DNA of 64,000 nucleotides from Apricaphanius iberus. Taxonomy: Eukaryota; Chordata; Actinopteri; Cyprinodontiformes; Aphaniidae. The translations under genes were made by a program, and so were the position numbers. The DNA lies in assembly GCA_028564705.1 (NCBI GenBank), contig JAPXFQ010002133.1, forward strand, positions 682,001 to 746,000, in the 5' to 3' direction. Shown here one piece after another: positions 12,276 to 24,388 of the stretch. Each line of letters opens with the position of its first letter. Within the stretch, counting starts at the first letter, position 1. Below the pieces are notes generated by a model, which was given only the letters and a program-made list of their open reading frames with translations, made no database searches and had not been told where the DNA came from.

Positions 12276-13134
12276 AAGGTTGGATATGTAACATTTCATA
12301 AGAGGCTACATTTAAATAAAAACTAAAACGTCCACAGGGCTTATAGAGGGGTGAAAATGTAATTTAAAAAAAAATGTGTAATGTAAAATGTAAATTTTAA
12401 CGCGCATGACAATGACGTTATATTTACATTTTCCAGCGGGTTGACAGATACGGTTTCTGTGTTCCTACAATATGGTCAGCAAAGCTAAGCTGGTACTATG
12501 AAAAATGGCGGGGCAGCTGCTTCAGAACCCTGTAGATATCGTTATCCAGAAACTAGAGTAGTTGTAGGTGAAGCCTACACTAGATGGACCCCCATAAAAC
12601 ATTTCTACGGCGTCAAACACATGCAGAAACTGCGACTTTCCTCATAGATCGGTGTGCTAACTGACTAGCTAACTTCACTAGCTAGCTGACAAACTAGAGT
12701 AGTTTTAGGTGAAGCCTACACTAGATGGACCCCCATAAAACATTTCTACGCTATCAAAAACGCACAGAAATGGAGACTTTCCTCCTGGATCAGTAAGTTA
12801 ACTCACTAGCTAGCTTAACTAGCTAGCTAACAGAAACTAGAGTAGTTTTAGGTGAAGCCTACACTAGATGAACCGCCATAAAACATTTCTACGCCATAAA
12901 ACATTTCTACGCCATCAAACACACGCGGAAACTGCGACGTTCCTCCTGGATCAGTAAGCTAACTGACTACCTAACTTTGCTAATGTTAGCTGTTAGCTAA
13001 ACTCCTCTAGGAAGCATTCCTCACTGGTCAAAGTTCAGGTTGGTCACTGGGTGTATCGGCAGCAAAGCTGGCAACCCAACAGCCAATACACTAGATGTCG
13101 CTATCATGATCATGTTCCATATCCAACCTTTAGA
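12276..13134 (+). mobile_element. TIR element with triplicated exon-like block
   Basis: The left end AAAGGTTGGATATG and right end CATATCCAACCTTT are exact inverted repeats. The body contains a block of about 140 bp repeated three times (beginning near 12550, 12691 and 12833). Each starts with AAACTAGAGTAGTT, encodes RVVLGEAYTRWTPIKHFY or close variants, and is followed by GTAAGCTAAC-like sequence that could be a splice donor. A related single-block copy is at 55065-55537. All copies have stops, so no intact transposase is present. The superfamily is not recognised. Confidence 0.65.
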
Positions 13135-14469
13135 AGTTTGTGTTTCAAGCTAGGTCAGATTCAGGCGTTGAATTGTACACAGTCATCAACGTAGAGGGCG
13201 ATTCTACCATCATCTTTCTAATTCAGATTCTCCTTGAGTAGATGGTTTGGTTTCACTTCTTGTCCACTGTTATTGAAATATGTTTTGATGAAACTGTTAG
13301 AAAGACAAGATTACAACCAAACTGCTGGGTTGTAATGTTAGCTTGTTTAATTCGCCCAAAATCGGATTGTGGTTCGAGTAGCTAATGATTTTTACTGGAT
13401 TGTTTGAGGCATCAATCAGGACAGCAAGAGTCTTCCTTTGATAGAAACGTAGTTATGCAAACCCGCAGGCTGGAACCTGTTTATTTTTCCCCATTGTGTC
13501 TGTATTTTATTGAAGACTTCCTTCGTGTGTACGATTAAACCCTCATCTCCAACTGTGTGAACGTTCAGTCGGCTCAGAAAGCTTCAGAAAGGAGCATTTG
13601 CAGTGAACTGACTGAACTTCTGAATGTCATCGTGCCATGAAGGCATCTCAAAGCTCTCACATCGTACCTAAAAGCAACACTTAACAGCATGTTGGTCAAA
13701 CTGATCGTTATCCTTGATGAAAAACTCCGTCATACTTGTAGCTCCTACCGGACGGCAGGCATGGTTGTTCCTGCATGCCAGCCACTCTTACAGAAAAAAA
13801 AAATATATATATATATACATATATGCTACAGAAATTTGTTAAAGCCAAAATACAGCGAGACCAAACCATGTGTTATGTGCCAAAATGTAAAAAAAAGAAG
13901 TATTTTTGGGATTAAAATCTTTATAAATGACCTTCTTGTGTGTTGTCTGTAATATTTGGTTGTTTATCTAAACTTTCTTGACATACCTTGTCCTCTCGCT
14001 CTCTTTTTTTGTTCAGAAATACTGACCGAGGATCCTAAAATAACAGGTTGTCGAGGCAGAAACAGATGTTTTCAGCGCGTTTGTTGATGCCTTGTGCCAA
14101 ATTTACCTGTGTTTCCAGACAAGCTGTCTCCAGTCGTGTAATTACTGTAGTTTTCTTTAGTCGTGTCAAAATGTAAACCACGGAGTGGAGAAATGTTGTT
14201 TACCTTGGTTTAACTACTTGCATGACAATGTTCCCCTGAAATAACGCTGCTTGTCTGCGGTCAAGAAGGAGGAAGAGCGTGTTTACCGATGTCATATCAG
14301 ACGTGTCTGAACGGAGGGGGAAACCGGAGCGGGAATGTCGGCCAACCTCGGATGGATCTCTGGGGGTTTCTGGTCACGCGGTTCACGTGTTTCCCCGTTA
14401 CAACTGCAACTACAACTATGTATTTTACAGCCGACGCAAACTAGAGTGTATTCCTGGAGGGTAAGGAAA

Positions 14470-14880
14470 AGAATGCATGCTTATCTACCAGAAAAGCCAG
14501 TGGCACACGTTTGTATTCAACTAAGATTTGGTCTGGGCTTTGACTAGGCCATCCTAGCGTGAATATGCTTCGATCTGTAGCCTTGGTTGTATGTTTCAGG
14601 TTGTTGTCCACCTGGAAAGTGAACCTCAGTGCCAAATCTTTAGCAGGTTTTCTTCCAGGTTTTCCTGAAACACACCCCACAGCATGATGCCGCCACCACC
14701 ATGTGTCACTGTGGGAAAGTGTTTTAAAAAAAATACTTTTCCACGTGCTTGCTGTATTGTCTGAATGTTTTGTGGCAAACAATAATTTATTTTAATATTT
14801 CTTTTAATGAAATTAAATATAACTAAAAGTCTCTTTAGAATCCCCACAGCATGATGATGTCTCTACCGTGTTTCACTATT
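14470..14880 (-). mobile_element. Tc1/mariner transposase remnant
   Basis: On the minus strand the decayed frames contain GGGGIMLWGVF, VDNNLKHTTKAT and WPSQSPDQI, in the order of the catalytic core of Tc1-like transposases (the D of the VDN..KHT motif, then WPSQSPDLN). Frameshifts and stops show it is dead. A second partial copy of the CCCCACAGCATGATG segment lies near 14842. Confidence 0.75.
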
Positions 14881-15794
14881 GAGGGCGATGTAAAGGAGTT
14901 TATTTTAAATCATTGGAGATGAAATAACTGAATAGAAATATACGACATCATTTTTATATGTAAAAAGAAATACAGAAGTACAGATTTGTTTCAGTCAAGC
15001 CAATAAAATCCATTTGTTTATTTTTTATGGGGCAACATTTAACAAAAACTCATTAATAGGTTAAGATTAAAAATGTGACCTAAACAGTGACAACTGTACA
15101 GTGTCTGTGCATCAGGGAAACCTTGAAAGGATTAAAGGTCTTATGTTTTAACCTTTTTCGAAACTCCAACTTGTTGCTAACAGAAACAGGCGTTACATAA
15201 ATCCATCCTGTAGCTTAGAGTGGAGGGGGGGACTGTTGGTTTTCTTGAGCTTGTGTTTATAATTGAACAGATGTTGAGATAATCCTCACAGCATTTAACA
15301 CGGCTTAGTTTGTGGAGTGCTTGGGTTAAATATCACAAATGATTCACAGTGGGGGTGAGCTGTAATCTGAGCTGACGCTCTGCTCACATCTCCCCCAGCG
15401 CTGCACGCTTCCTGTCCTCCTGGTCAGAATGAATCAGCAGCAGAGACGTTGCCCTCGCCGCCGCGCTGCCGCTCCTTCGGTTTGTTGCTCTGTTGTTTGA
15501 CACGCTTCCCGGGGAGGAAACCAAAGAGCATATCAGGGAAGAAAAACACTTCAGACTGCTGAGGTTTTAAAATCGCCTAAGTGCAGCCTGGAGAAAAAGA
15601 AAAAAAAAAACAGTGGGTGAACCATTAGAAAGTCTTTTAATGCTTAATCAAGAAGTGAAAAAAACTATTTGCAGATAGCCAACATCTGTTTCAGAAACGT
15701 AGGAATATTATTTTATGTTTCCGACGTTTCATATCGTTCAAACTCAAAGATGTGAGAATTGTTTTATATTAATTGTCTGGCGAGAGAGAATCTG

Positions 15795-16563
15795 TGTGCA
15801 CAATTATTAGGCAAGTGAGTGTTTTGACCATATAATCTTTTTTAGGCAGATTTTCTAACTCCAAGCTGGAAGAAATTTGAATGTTTAATGGATTTAAGTT
15901 TAGCAAGTTATGTGTATATGTGTAATGAGTGTTGGTGTGGTCCTTTAAAAAATTGTTCATAGTTTTTACACAGCCTTTTTTTTCTTTATCAAAAAACTGA
16001 CTCTGAAAAGTCAGAAATGACCAAAAAGTCTCTCAGAGGGGTGGGATACACTTGTAATTGCTAAGATATTGAGGAGTGATCACAGAACCGTTGAATGTTT
16101 CGTGGCATATAGTCAACAAGGCTGTAAATGTGCAGAGAGAAAAAAAAAAGATGCATGAAGCTATACCAGGAACCCATTATCTTCCAGAGCCTTAACCCAC
16201 CTGGAGATCCTAGAACCACAAGATGTTCCGAGCTCAGAGTCCTGGCTGAGCTAAGGACGGCTAAAACTCGACCAACACTGGAAAATACGCATCTGCTGGA
16301 TCGTCTAGACTGGGCCAAGAAACATCTGAAGACAGATTTTTCAAAAGGGTTTATGGACGGATGGAATGAGAGAGACTCTTGAAAGAGCAGATGGTCCCGT
16401 GGGTGGATCAGTACCGGGCACAGAGCTCTGTTTCAAGCAGGGGTTCTGGTTTGGGCTGATTGGACATTTTCAGGTTGAAGTTGGGCTTAGAATCAACTCC
16501 CAGAGCTCCTACCAGTTTTTAGAAGATGTTTTTTTCCAAGGAGTTTTAAAGGAAGAAGTTACA
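15795..16563 (+). mobile_element. Tc1/mariner element, 5' part, decayed
   Basis: Starts with CACAATTATTAGGCAA, the terminal word of a teleost Tc1-like family, and continues with recognisable family sequence. Degraded transposase pieces follow, including LDWAKKHLKTDFSKGFMDGW (the region of the first catalytic Asp) near 16300-16370. The frame is broken and the 3' end is missing where a LINE piece begins. Confidence 0.7.
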
Positions 16564-16585
16564 TATTTAAAGCTATTAAGCTATT

Positions 16586-17178
16586 CATTCATCCATCTTC
16601 TTCCGCTTATCTGGGATTGGGTCGCTCCTCTCGATGTGGAGGAGCAGCGGCTCCGAGTCCCCTCCGGATGACCGAGCTCCTCACCCTATCTCTAAGGGAG
16701 AGCCCAGCCACCCTACGGAGGAAACTCATTTCAGCCGCCTGTATCCGCGATCTCGTTCTTTCGGTCACCACCCAGCGTTCGTGGCCATAGATGAGGGTAG
16801 GAACGTAGATCGACCGGTAAATCGAGAGCTTTGCCTTTCGGCTCAGCTCTCTCTCTTCACCAGGACAGACCGGTACAGCGCCCGCATAACTGCAGACGCC
16901 TTACCAATCCGCCTATCGATCTCCCGCTCCATTTTTCCCTCATTCGTGCAAACCGCTCCAATGAGAGCTGTAGATCACGTTCAGATGAAGCCAACAAGAC
17001 CACATCATCTGCGAAAGCAGAGACCCGATCCTGAGGTCACCAAACCGGATCAACACCTTGGCTGCGCCTAGAAATCCTGTCCATAAATGTTATGAACAGG
17101 ATCGGTGACAAAGGGCAACCTTGGCGGAGTCCAACTCTCACTGGAAATGAGTCCGACTTACTGCCGGCAATATGAACC
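16586..17178 (-). mobile_element. Non-LTR retrotransposon (Rex/RTE-like) reverse transcriptase fragment
   Basis: On the minus strand one frame reads SDSFPVRVGLRQGCPLSPIL near 17090-17155, then FADDVVLLASS near 16987-17015. These are the reverse transcriptase GxxQG and xxDD motifs. The 3' end is an AAGCGGAAGAAGATGGATG-type tail at 16586-16610, typical of teleost Rex/RTE/L2-like LINEs. It is 5'-truncated, shows an apparent internal deletion and is frame-broken. Family assignment is from memory. Confidence 0.8.
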
Positions 17179-18926
17179 AGAACTATTAATCCTTTTTTTT
17201 CTTATACCAATGTATTTAGTCTTTATTATTTATTTATCAGGGTTGCAGATTTTTCTTTTGTTTTTAGGTTTTTATTTTTATTTTACTTCAGTTTATTACT
17301 ATGTTTCATTCTAATCCTAATTTATTTAGATTATATGTTTTGTTTTGTTAATTCATTTTGTTTAATTAGACTCCAAATTATTCAAGTAATTCATTTTTAT
17401 TATTTATGTGTCACACTTTTAAATGTGTTGAAGTTTTCTTTATTTATTCAGATTATTTTTTTAAATTCAATTATTCATTATTGTTTTATTTATCTTTTGT
17501 TCTTTAGTTTTTTAAACAAATTTTTAAACAATTTTACTTATTTATTATTTTTAAATATATTAAGTGCTCATAATAATAAATATGTGTATTTTTAGGCAAT
17601 TTCTTTGCTTTTTTTGCTTTTATTTTAAAAATCTTTTTGAATTCTCAGAGCTTTCCATTTTGTATCCTTTTAAACTGTAACTAGAGAATTTCAAACATAT
17701 TTAAAAAAAAAACTAAAAACTATTTCAATCTTTGAACTTTGCTAATTTTAACAATTAACATCAGAAGATCTAAAGCACATCGAGTAGATCGGGTCAGAAC
17801 TGTAACCCTCAACTGTCATTAAAACAGTTTATAGCAGCTAGGTAGAAGGACATTTATGACATTTGATGATATGAACTGTTTCATGACTGTAAGGAGAATC
17901 TGCAGCTCTTCCACAGGCGACAGAAATGGGCCCTGATGTGTTGTTCTGTGTGGCTCCGAGCTCCGATTCTCTCTGCTTCTCATTGATTCTCCCTGAGCTG
18001 CTGTCAAAGCAAATTACTTCAGCTGGAAAGCGAGGACGTTTAAACGCAGCCAGCCTGCAAATCCATTTGAGACAGAGAGACGATCATGACTCCGATTTTT
18101 GCAGAACAGGACAGGAACACAACCCAGAAACTAAAAGAGAGACTTTCCTTTTAAATGACTTCAACAACTGTTTCGGTGGAGCGTGTCATTAGCGTGTTTA
18201 ATTACAAAACTCACCTCTGTAATCCACAGGGCGAGACCTTTCTTTGCTGGGACTCTCCCAGAGGATGCTGGGAGACGGAAAAACCGACTGTTGGTGGGAA
18301 CGGTTTGGTTTAATGTCCAGATTTTTATCAGGCGTTAATCCGTCCGGACAGGAAGATGTCTCCGCTGCTCCTCCTGGGTTTACAGAACCATGAAAGGACG
18401 CTTGTCTCGTCTGCACTTATAAAACGTAGAGTTTGGTTCTGATTTAACCCAGAATGTAAAGTTTTAGACTTAAAACCAATGAAAACAAGGAATATAATGT
18501 TGGAAGAAACATGAGTTCAGACACAAAACCAAAAAAATCTCGTTATCTAACTTGTACATCAGCTCTCTGCCGCTCACAGCTTCTCTATCTTTGGCTGCCA
18601 TCAGCTAGTCACAAGAACTGGGCTGTAAGTAATGAATAAATGGGCTCAGAGACTAAAACCTATTATTCTGTGATGATCTGGAGCAGAAGACGGAAAAAAG
18701 CTCCTCGGGCAGAAAGCTTTTTAAACGGGATTATACTTGAGTACTCCTGGTCTGTGTTTGTAGTGTCAATAACTCTTTTATGGCAGAAATATTAAAATAC
18801 GTCATTTTTAAACGCTTTCTTGAGAACTGTTCCTTCTATGCGATCATTCTGACTTTTTAATTGACAAAGAAAAGTGGTAGCTTCCTCACTTGGAACATGT
18901 AAGCTGTATTTATGTAGTTAACTGAT

Positions 18927-18960
18927 CCCCCCCCCACACACACACACACTAACACACACA
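18927..18960. repeat. Poly-C / (CA)n microsatellite
   Basis: Nine C residues followed by CA repeats. Confidence 0.9.
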
Positions 18961-19478
18961 TGCATCATGTGGCTGAGAGCCGGTATTGGTTTACACTATC
19001 TACGCCTCTTCTGTGGGTTGCAGTTTCATGGTGTTTCCAGGGAGAGATTACAACGTCGACTGTGATACTCTGAGGCCAACTCTAGCTAAGATTTAACGTC
19101 ACGGCTGCAGGTTAGGTTAGGCCGCAGAGAGAGGTCGGTCAGGGTTACACCCACATTCCCTCGGGGAAAAGATGAACCAAATGATAGGGAGCGGCAGCAG
19201 GAAAATAAGAGGAGGGGGGAAGGGCGGGAAGGTTTTCCACAGCAGATTCGTTCGGGCGAGGGTGGCAGATGGCCGAACACTCAGCCCTGTGGAACTATTG
19301 TGACGAGCGAAGACGAATGGGTTAGAGAAGGAAGAGCAACTCTGTAAGCCTATTTTTATTATCAACTTATTATATGCTAGGATGAGGGTATAATATGGAA
19401 AACCCATACTTTAAATTCTTCTACATTGGAACCCTGCCTATTCGTGGTTCAGTATTTTAATTTTAAAGGGGAAATTCT

Positions 19479-20023
19479 TTTTTTGTTGTTCAACCTGGAC
19501 CTTATTTATAGCTAATTTTACGTCCATTTGCTCACCCAGACAAGTTTGGAGCCACTTTTAGTCCATTTGGAGACGTTTATATCGAGTCACGATCAGCGTA
19601 TATCCATATAACGGGAGTCAATGGGGGCAGGCAAAGTGCAGCCTTTAAATAAGGCATTTTTTGTTACAAAACTTCTTCATTTAACCAATGTTTTATTATT
19701 CATAGCTACTACTATTCCCCTCGGAGTTTGGGGTGTCTCAAGTGTACTTCTTCGTGTTCTTCCTGTGTTATTTACAGGCTTTTAATCCACAACAAGGTGC
19801 CATTTCAGCGATGTTACTACAGACTTTTTCTCTGTGATGTACGACAGTCTCAGTCCACTTGGTCATTTTGTTTTTGCAATTCGGAAACAGAAAGCGCAAA
19901 CAAAGTTAACTAACGATATAAGCTTCTCCCAAAGCGCTCCAAGTGGCTCCAAACTCGTCTGGGCGAGTAAATGAATGTTATAAATGCTAAAAATAAGGTC
20001 CAGGTTGGAAAAAAAACGAACCT
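19479..20023. mobile_element. Inverted-repeat DNA element (MITE-like)
   Basis: The left arm begins CAACCTGGACCTTATTTATAG and contains CCCAGACAAGTTTGGAGCC. The right arm, read in complement, is CAACCTGGACCTTATTTTTA with CCCAGACGAGTTTGGAGCC. The arms are roughly 65 bp and diverged in the middle; the whole is about 545 bp with no transposase. Superfamily not assigned; hAT is possible. Confidence 0.65.
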
Positions 20024-20108
20024 TTTTTTTTAAGTTATTGCAAAAAAATTTGCCTATTTATGAGGTTTTTTTTTAAATGAATTTTTTTGAGAAAGGTCCC
20101 AGGTTAAA

Positions 20109-20580
20109 ATCCTGGACGAGCCCCCAATTGTTACAACCCAGGCTTGTTTGGGCTGTAACAGGAAAATTAAAGGGCAAAGGAGTGTGGATCTGTTGTTAAA
20201 CCAAAAGGCGGGATTTTTGATTTACAAAAAAAAGAAACCTGTTTGTTCAAAGAATACGTTTTGATACATAGCAATAGGCGAGCAGGAGAGAGTATATCAG
20301 CTGATTCTCTTCGGCTTTCATCAATCAGCTGATTGAGGGTGAAACATCTCCCAAAGGGGAAAGAATGTGGAGAAAAACAGGTGCACACAAACCTCACACC
20401 GTAACCCAGAGGCCGTAATTCTAAAGAAAATGCAGCTCAGGAACCTGAAATACCTCAACACGATGCTACTTGTTGGCCTGCGTTTTCCAAGCAGCCAATC
20501 CAGGCTATTGCTATTGCTGTTGATTGGCTGGAAACCGAAGAGCAGAAATAAGGAGGATTGTTAGCTTCTGATCTCTATCC
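20109..20580 (-). mobile_element. LTR retroelement fragment with tRNA-Pro primer-binding site
   Basis: Read on the minus strand, TGGGGGCTCGTCCAGGAT (20109-20126) differs by one base from the tRNA-Pro primer-binding site used by many retroelements. It directly follows GGGTTGTAACA, a plausible LTR 3' end. The LTR therefore extends to the right in + coordinates; its outer end is not defined (the stated end is a guess). No gag, pol or env frames were seen, so it is a remnant. Confidence 0.45.
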
Positions 20581-23500
20581 CTGCTGATGCGTGTGTTTTT
20601 TGCTAGCATTGCTGCTGTTGTTTGAAACAACCAACGTCTAAAGCCCGGTTCACACTGTGTACACAAATCTTGTGTCGTTAATAGAGTCATGATTAAAAAA
20701 AACGATGCATGTGAGTGTGAATTACAGATCTATGCTTACTGAGCACTCTCACGAGCAAATCCAGCCTCCGACAGTATTCTGGCAGTGTGAAAAAAATCGA
20801 CGATTAAAGTTTGTGATGGAGCAACGAAAATACACGCAGGGAGTGATGAGAAAAACTGGTGGCAAGAGTACAACGCAACTGTAGCGGTATCAACGTTAGC
20901 AACAGTGGAGGGGCAACAACCAGCGCATTTCCAGTATCGTATTTCCGATTAATTTTACCAGACCGTCAAAACAACAAACGGGGAATTTTTGGCACCATTA
21001 CAGGAACCAACCGAGTTCTGATTTCAGAGGTAAATGGAGCGCACCATGATTACCCTGAAGTTCTGATGGAACGGTGGAAACGCGCCTAGAGAAGCCGAAT
21101 TCAACGAGCTTTGGCCGCAGAGACGGTGAAGATGACATTTTACCGTTGATCTTTTGCGGATCTGTTAGCTTTTTTAATGACGTATGCTCATAACTTTGAC
21201 GTTTAATTGCTAACTTAATGGCTTGATATATTTACTTTCATATTTGTAGTTCTAGACTGAATGAAACACCTTGTTGTATTAGTGTTGGTGCTTTTAATTG
21301 ACACAAATCTCCAAATCAGATTTTCCATTATATATTGTTCCACATATATATATATATATAACAGGATAATGCCCAGACTACGTTACCACTACAATTTTCT
21401 GAAGTTATTTTACCAAAATGTTCAGTTTCGGTCCTGCCTGAGGATCTGCTTCCACCCTTTGAACTGGTTTGTGCTTTTTAAGATGTTAATCTCACCCAAA
21501 CCGGCTGTGATTTGAGTAAATATACCTAAAATGTCTGGCAGATTCAGGAGGAATGTTTCTAAATCCATCTGCCTCAACAGTTTCCAGTATTTAAAAAGGT
21601 TTCGCACGCTAACCTTTCGTTTTCTAGGTCTCCATTAAGCCTGAAGTTATCCCTCTGAAACGAGCTTGACTGTAAAGTGAGACGTGCTTTGTTTGTCTTT
21701 AGGAGGAGTTCCCAGCCCTGGAGTCCTACCTGTAGTAACGATCCGGTGTGAAACCTGTAGCGTGCTTAACCTGGAACAAAAGCTGTGTAAATAAACTGGA
21801 GGCTGAGTAAATTATAAGAAGCAGCGTAGCGCCTATGCTTCTTTTCCTTCCTGACTTTCTCACGCCCAGATCACAGGGAGATGTCGCCTCACCAGGTTGT
21901 AGAAACTCCTCAGTAATCTGGAGCTAGAGCCGAAACACGAAAGTAATCCCCAATAAAATGTGTATCAATAGCTTGTCATTACAAAACTGGACAGTTTGAA
22001 TGAATAATGACAAAGATTCATTTTAATTCCGTTCATTTTTGAGATTGTATTTTACATCTGATTAAATTCCGTTTCTCAGTGTTGAAAAACTAGGTTAAAC
22101 CAATAAAAACAACGATTTTTAGATGATAAATATTTGGCTATTTCCAGTTTAAGGCCGAGTTTAGTGGAATGAAAAAAGTTTTAATGGTCTTTCAAAGTTT
22201 CCCCCCCCCCATTATTTGTGACCATTTTGGGTATTTTTTACTTTTTGTGGCATCATTTTGGATTTAATAGTTGGTCTCCTTTACTGCACACTGTGTATCT
22301 GCTCTGCTGTTTTGGGTTTGTACACTTTTCTAGTTTTTTGTTGCGTTAGATCCTTTGTCATTCTGCATATATGTTCAGTTTTCTTCAGCTCCTCGTTGCC
22401 ACTTTTCCTCATACAGCTGCAATAAACTCAATTTACTGAACTCATCTAATTTACATTTTCAGATCCTTAGCTGTGGTGTTCCGTCTCACTTGTACGTTTC
22501 TATTGGTTTTTCCTTAATGTTTCTTTAATCACTTGTAAGATTGTTTTCCCTTTCATTAAATCACCTAAACTATAAGAGTCTCATCTTTTTCATGGTTTTG
22601 TGTAATATTATTTTCTAAAAGCTGAATTTGGGAAAATATCTCTATGTGGAATCAAGCAATAATTTTATAATAAACCACTGAAAAAGACACTTTTTCTAAT
22701 AAACTGCAACGCACATGTTTGTTTTCTAGGTTTTAAAGCGGAATATTTACTTAGCAGACTCGTTTTCCAGCTTTTCCTTTTAGCGCCATCTTGTGTCGTT
22801 TTTATTTTTTCCACATCTGTCTTGTCATTCTTGTTGATAACGCAGGCGAAGATTAATATGTGAACAATATTACAGACAATAAATCCAATCCAATAATCCT
22901 CAGGTGAATTTCTGCTCCTCATCTGAGATAAAGACACAACTAAACTGTGAATGATTAACTCTAACAAAGCAGCAGCGTTAAAACATAACTGATGTTTATG
23001 GATCAGTTTACAGCAAATATTAAGAAACAATATTTTTATGAACTATTGTGAATCAACTCTGAGCCCCTGTTGGTTGTATCTGCTGACCAGAGTTAATCTA
23101 AAACGTGACTTTATTATGGTCTGCTGCTGCAATCCTGTTGATTGTTATCAGGGAAAGAAATCAAAGGTGTTAAAGTTGATTGTTTATGCGGATAAACTGT
23201 AATAAATTGAGCATTTTTTTATTGTTAAAGTAGGACATGTTTGTTCATGTTGCAGGGCTGTAGGTGGGCGTTTCTACACACAAATGCGTCACATATGTTC
23301 AGATTAGGCTAGAGTTGAACACCAGGAAGAGACAGGAAGTGAACAATAAAAATAAAACACACTTTTAATGTGACTTTTAAGCGAATTATGAGTTGGTGAT
23401 TAATTATAAATGGGAATAATGATTATAACTGTTCATAAACATTTCTTCTAAAAAATTAGGTAATTTCTCATTTACTCACTAATAATAAACATTCTAATTT

Positions 23501-23604
23501 GCTATAAAAAATAATAAAAAAAGGAACATTTTAATGAGAATGAAAATACTTCCACAATTCTTCAAAACCAGGACCGCTCAGTCATAAAAACCAAAGGCTA
23601 TCTC

Positions 23605-24238
23605 CAGCGGTGGGTTGTAACTAGTTACATATCCTCAGTTACATTACTTCAGTAACTTTTTTGGGGGAGAAATACTTTTAAGAGTAGTTTTAGCACACAG
23701 TACTCCTTAAATGTACTTAAATAATATTATCATAAAATAAAACTACTCGTCATTGAGTAAAATATCATGATAATTTACTGAATGACGAACAAATATATTT
23801 GAACCAAAAACTAACCAGACACCTGAGGTTTGTTAAAGGAGACCAACTGCTTCTACATATTCATTGTTATTCTAATTTAATTCTTCTGTCTGTTTAGCTT
23901 CTTGTTGCATTGTACCATAAATTTCCCCTGAAAAGACTTTTTTACTTTAGTCTAGGATATATATGCATTACTGTAAGTGTTGCTTTTATATTGAAAATAA
24001 AATGTCTTGGGAAAGTGTTTAATATTTAGAAATGTAATATTAAAATACCATAATTGGCCCTTAATTTTATATTTTTGTCATAGTAATATATAGTCAGATT
24101 TTACTTTGTACTCAAGTGGCCTTTTTACCAAAGTGTACGATTTTTTTTAAATAGCTATTGTTTGTCACTTGAGTAAAAATATTATGAAGCAGTGCTACTT
24201 TTACTTGAGCACACATTTTGGGTACTCTATCCACCTCA
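23605..24238. mobile_element. hAT-like non-autonomous element near the aox start
   Basis: The left end CAGCGGTGGGTTGTAACTAG and right end GGGTACTCTATCCACCTC are imperfect inverted repeats of a CAG.GGTGGGTAGAGTA type that I associate with teleost hAT elements. The inner sequence (TACTTTTACTTGAG, AGTAACTTTTTTGGGG) fits the same family. No transposase. It ends about 150 bp before the aox ATG. Confidence 0.55.
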
Positions 24239-24328
24239 AGTAACTTTAAGTAAAACAGATTTCTAGAGAAGTTTGGAGGCGAAAATACGTTTTTCTTTGA
24301 ACACAAGCTTTATTCTGAAAGTAGCCAC

Positions 24329-24338
24329 ACCGGAAGTG
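24329..24338 (+). promoter_or_regulatory. ETS/GABP-type site upstream of aox
   Basis: ACCGGAAGTG lies 51 bp before the aox ATG, in a TATA-poor stretch. It matches the ETS core CCGGAAGT. Functional use is inferred only. Confidence 0.4.
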
Positions 24339-24388
24339 CAGCAGTGTTTAAGTTGCACTCGTGCAGCAGCTGTGCATGCAGTTGCAGG

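Larger units (their letters stand above)
10104..24288. other. Gene-free, transposon-rich region between arl4c and aox
   Basis: After the arl4c 3' UTR I find no multi-exon homology on either strand. The space holds a degenerate array (11.5-12.15 kb), a TIR element (12.3-13.1 kb), two Tc1/mariner remnants (14.5 and 15.8 kb), a LINE piece (16.6 kb), an inverted-repeat element (19.5 kb), an LTR/PBS fragment (20.1 kb) and a hAT-like element (23.6 kb). A 121-codon minus frame at 22665-23030 is unrecognised. Confidence 0.55.

Noticed and set aside
16366..17071. Open frames over 16.4-17.1 kb on the + strand
   Set aside because: They are the Tc1 remnant and the antisense of the LINE reverse transcriptase.
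20640..21140. Possible further transposon beginning AAGCCCGGTTCACACTG
   Set aside because: The first words resemble a teleost element end, but no matching inverted end was found, so it is not listed as a feature.
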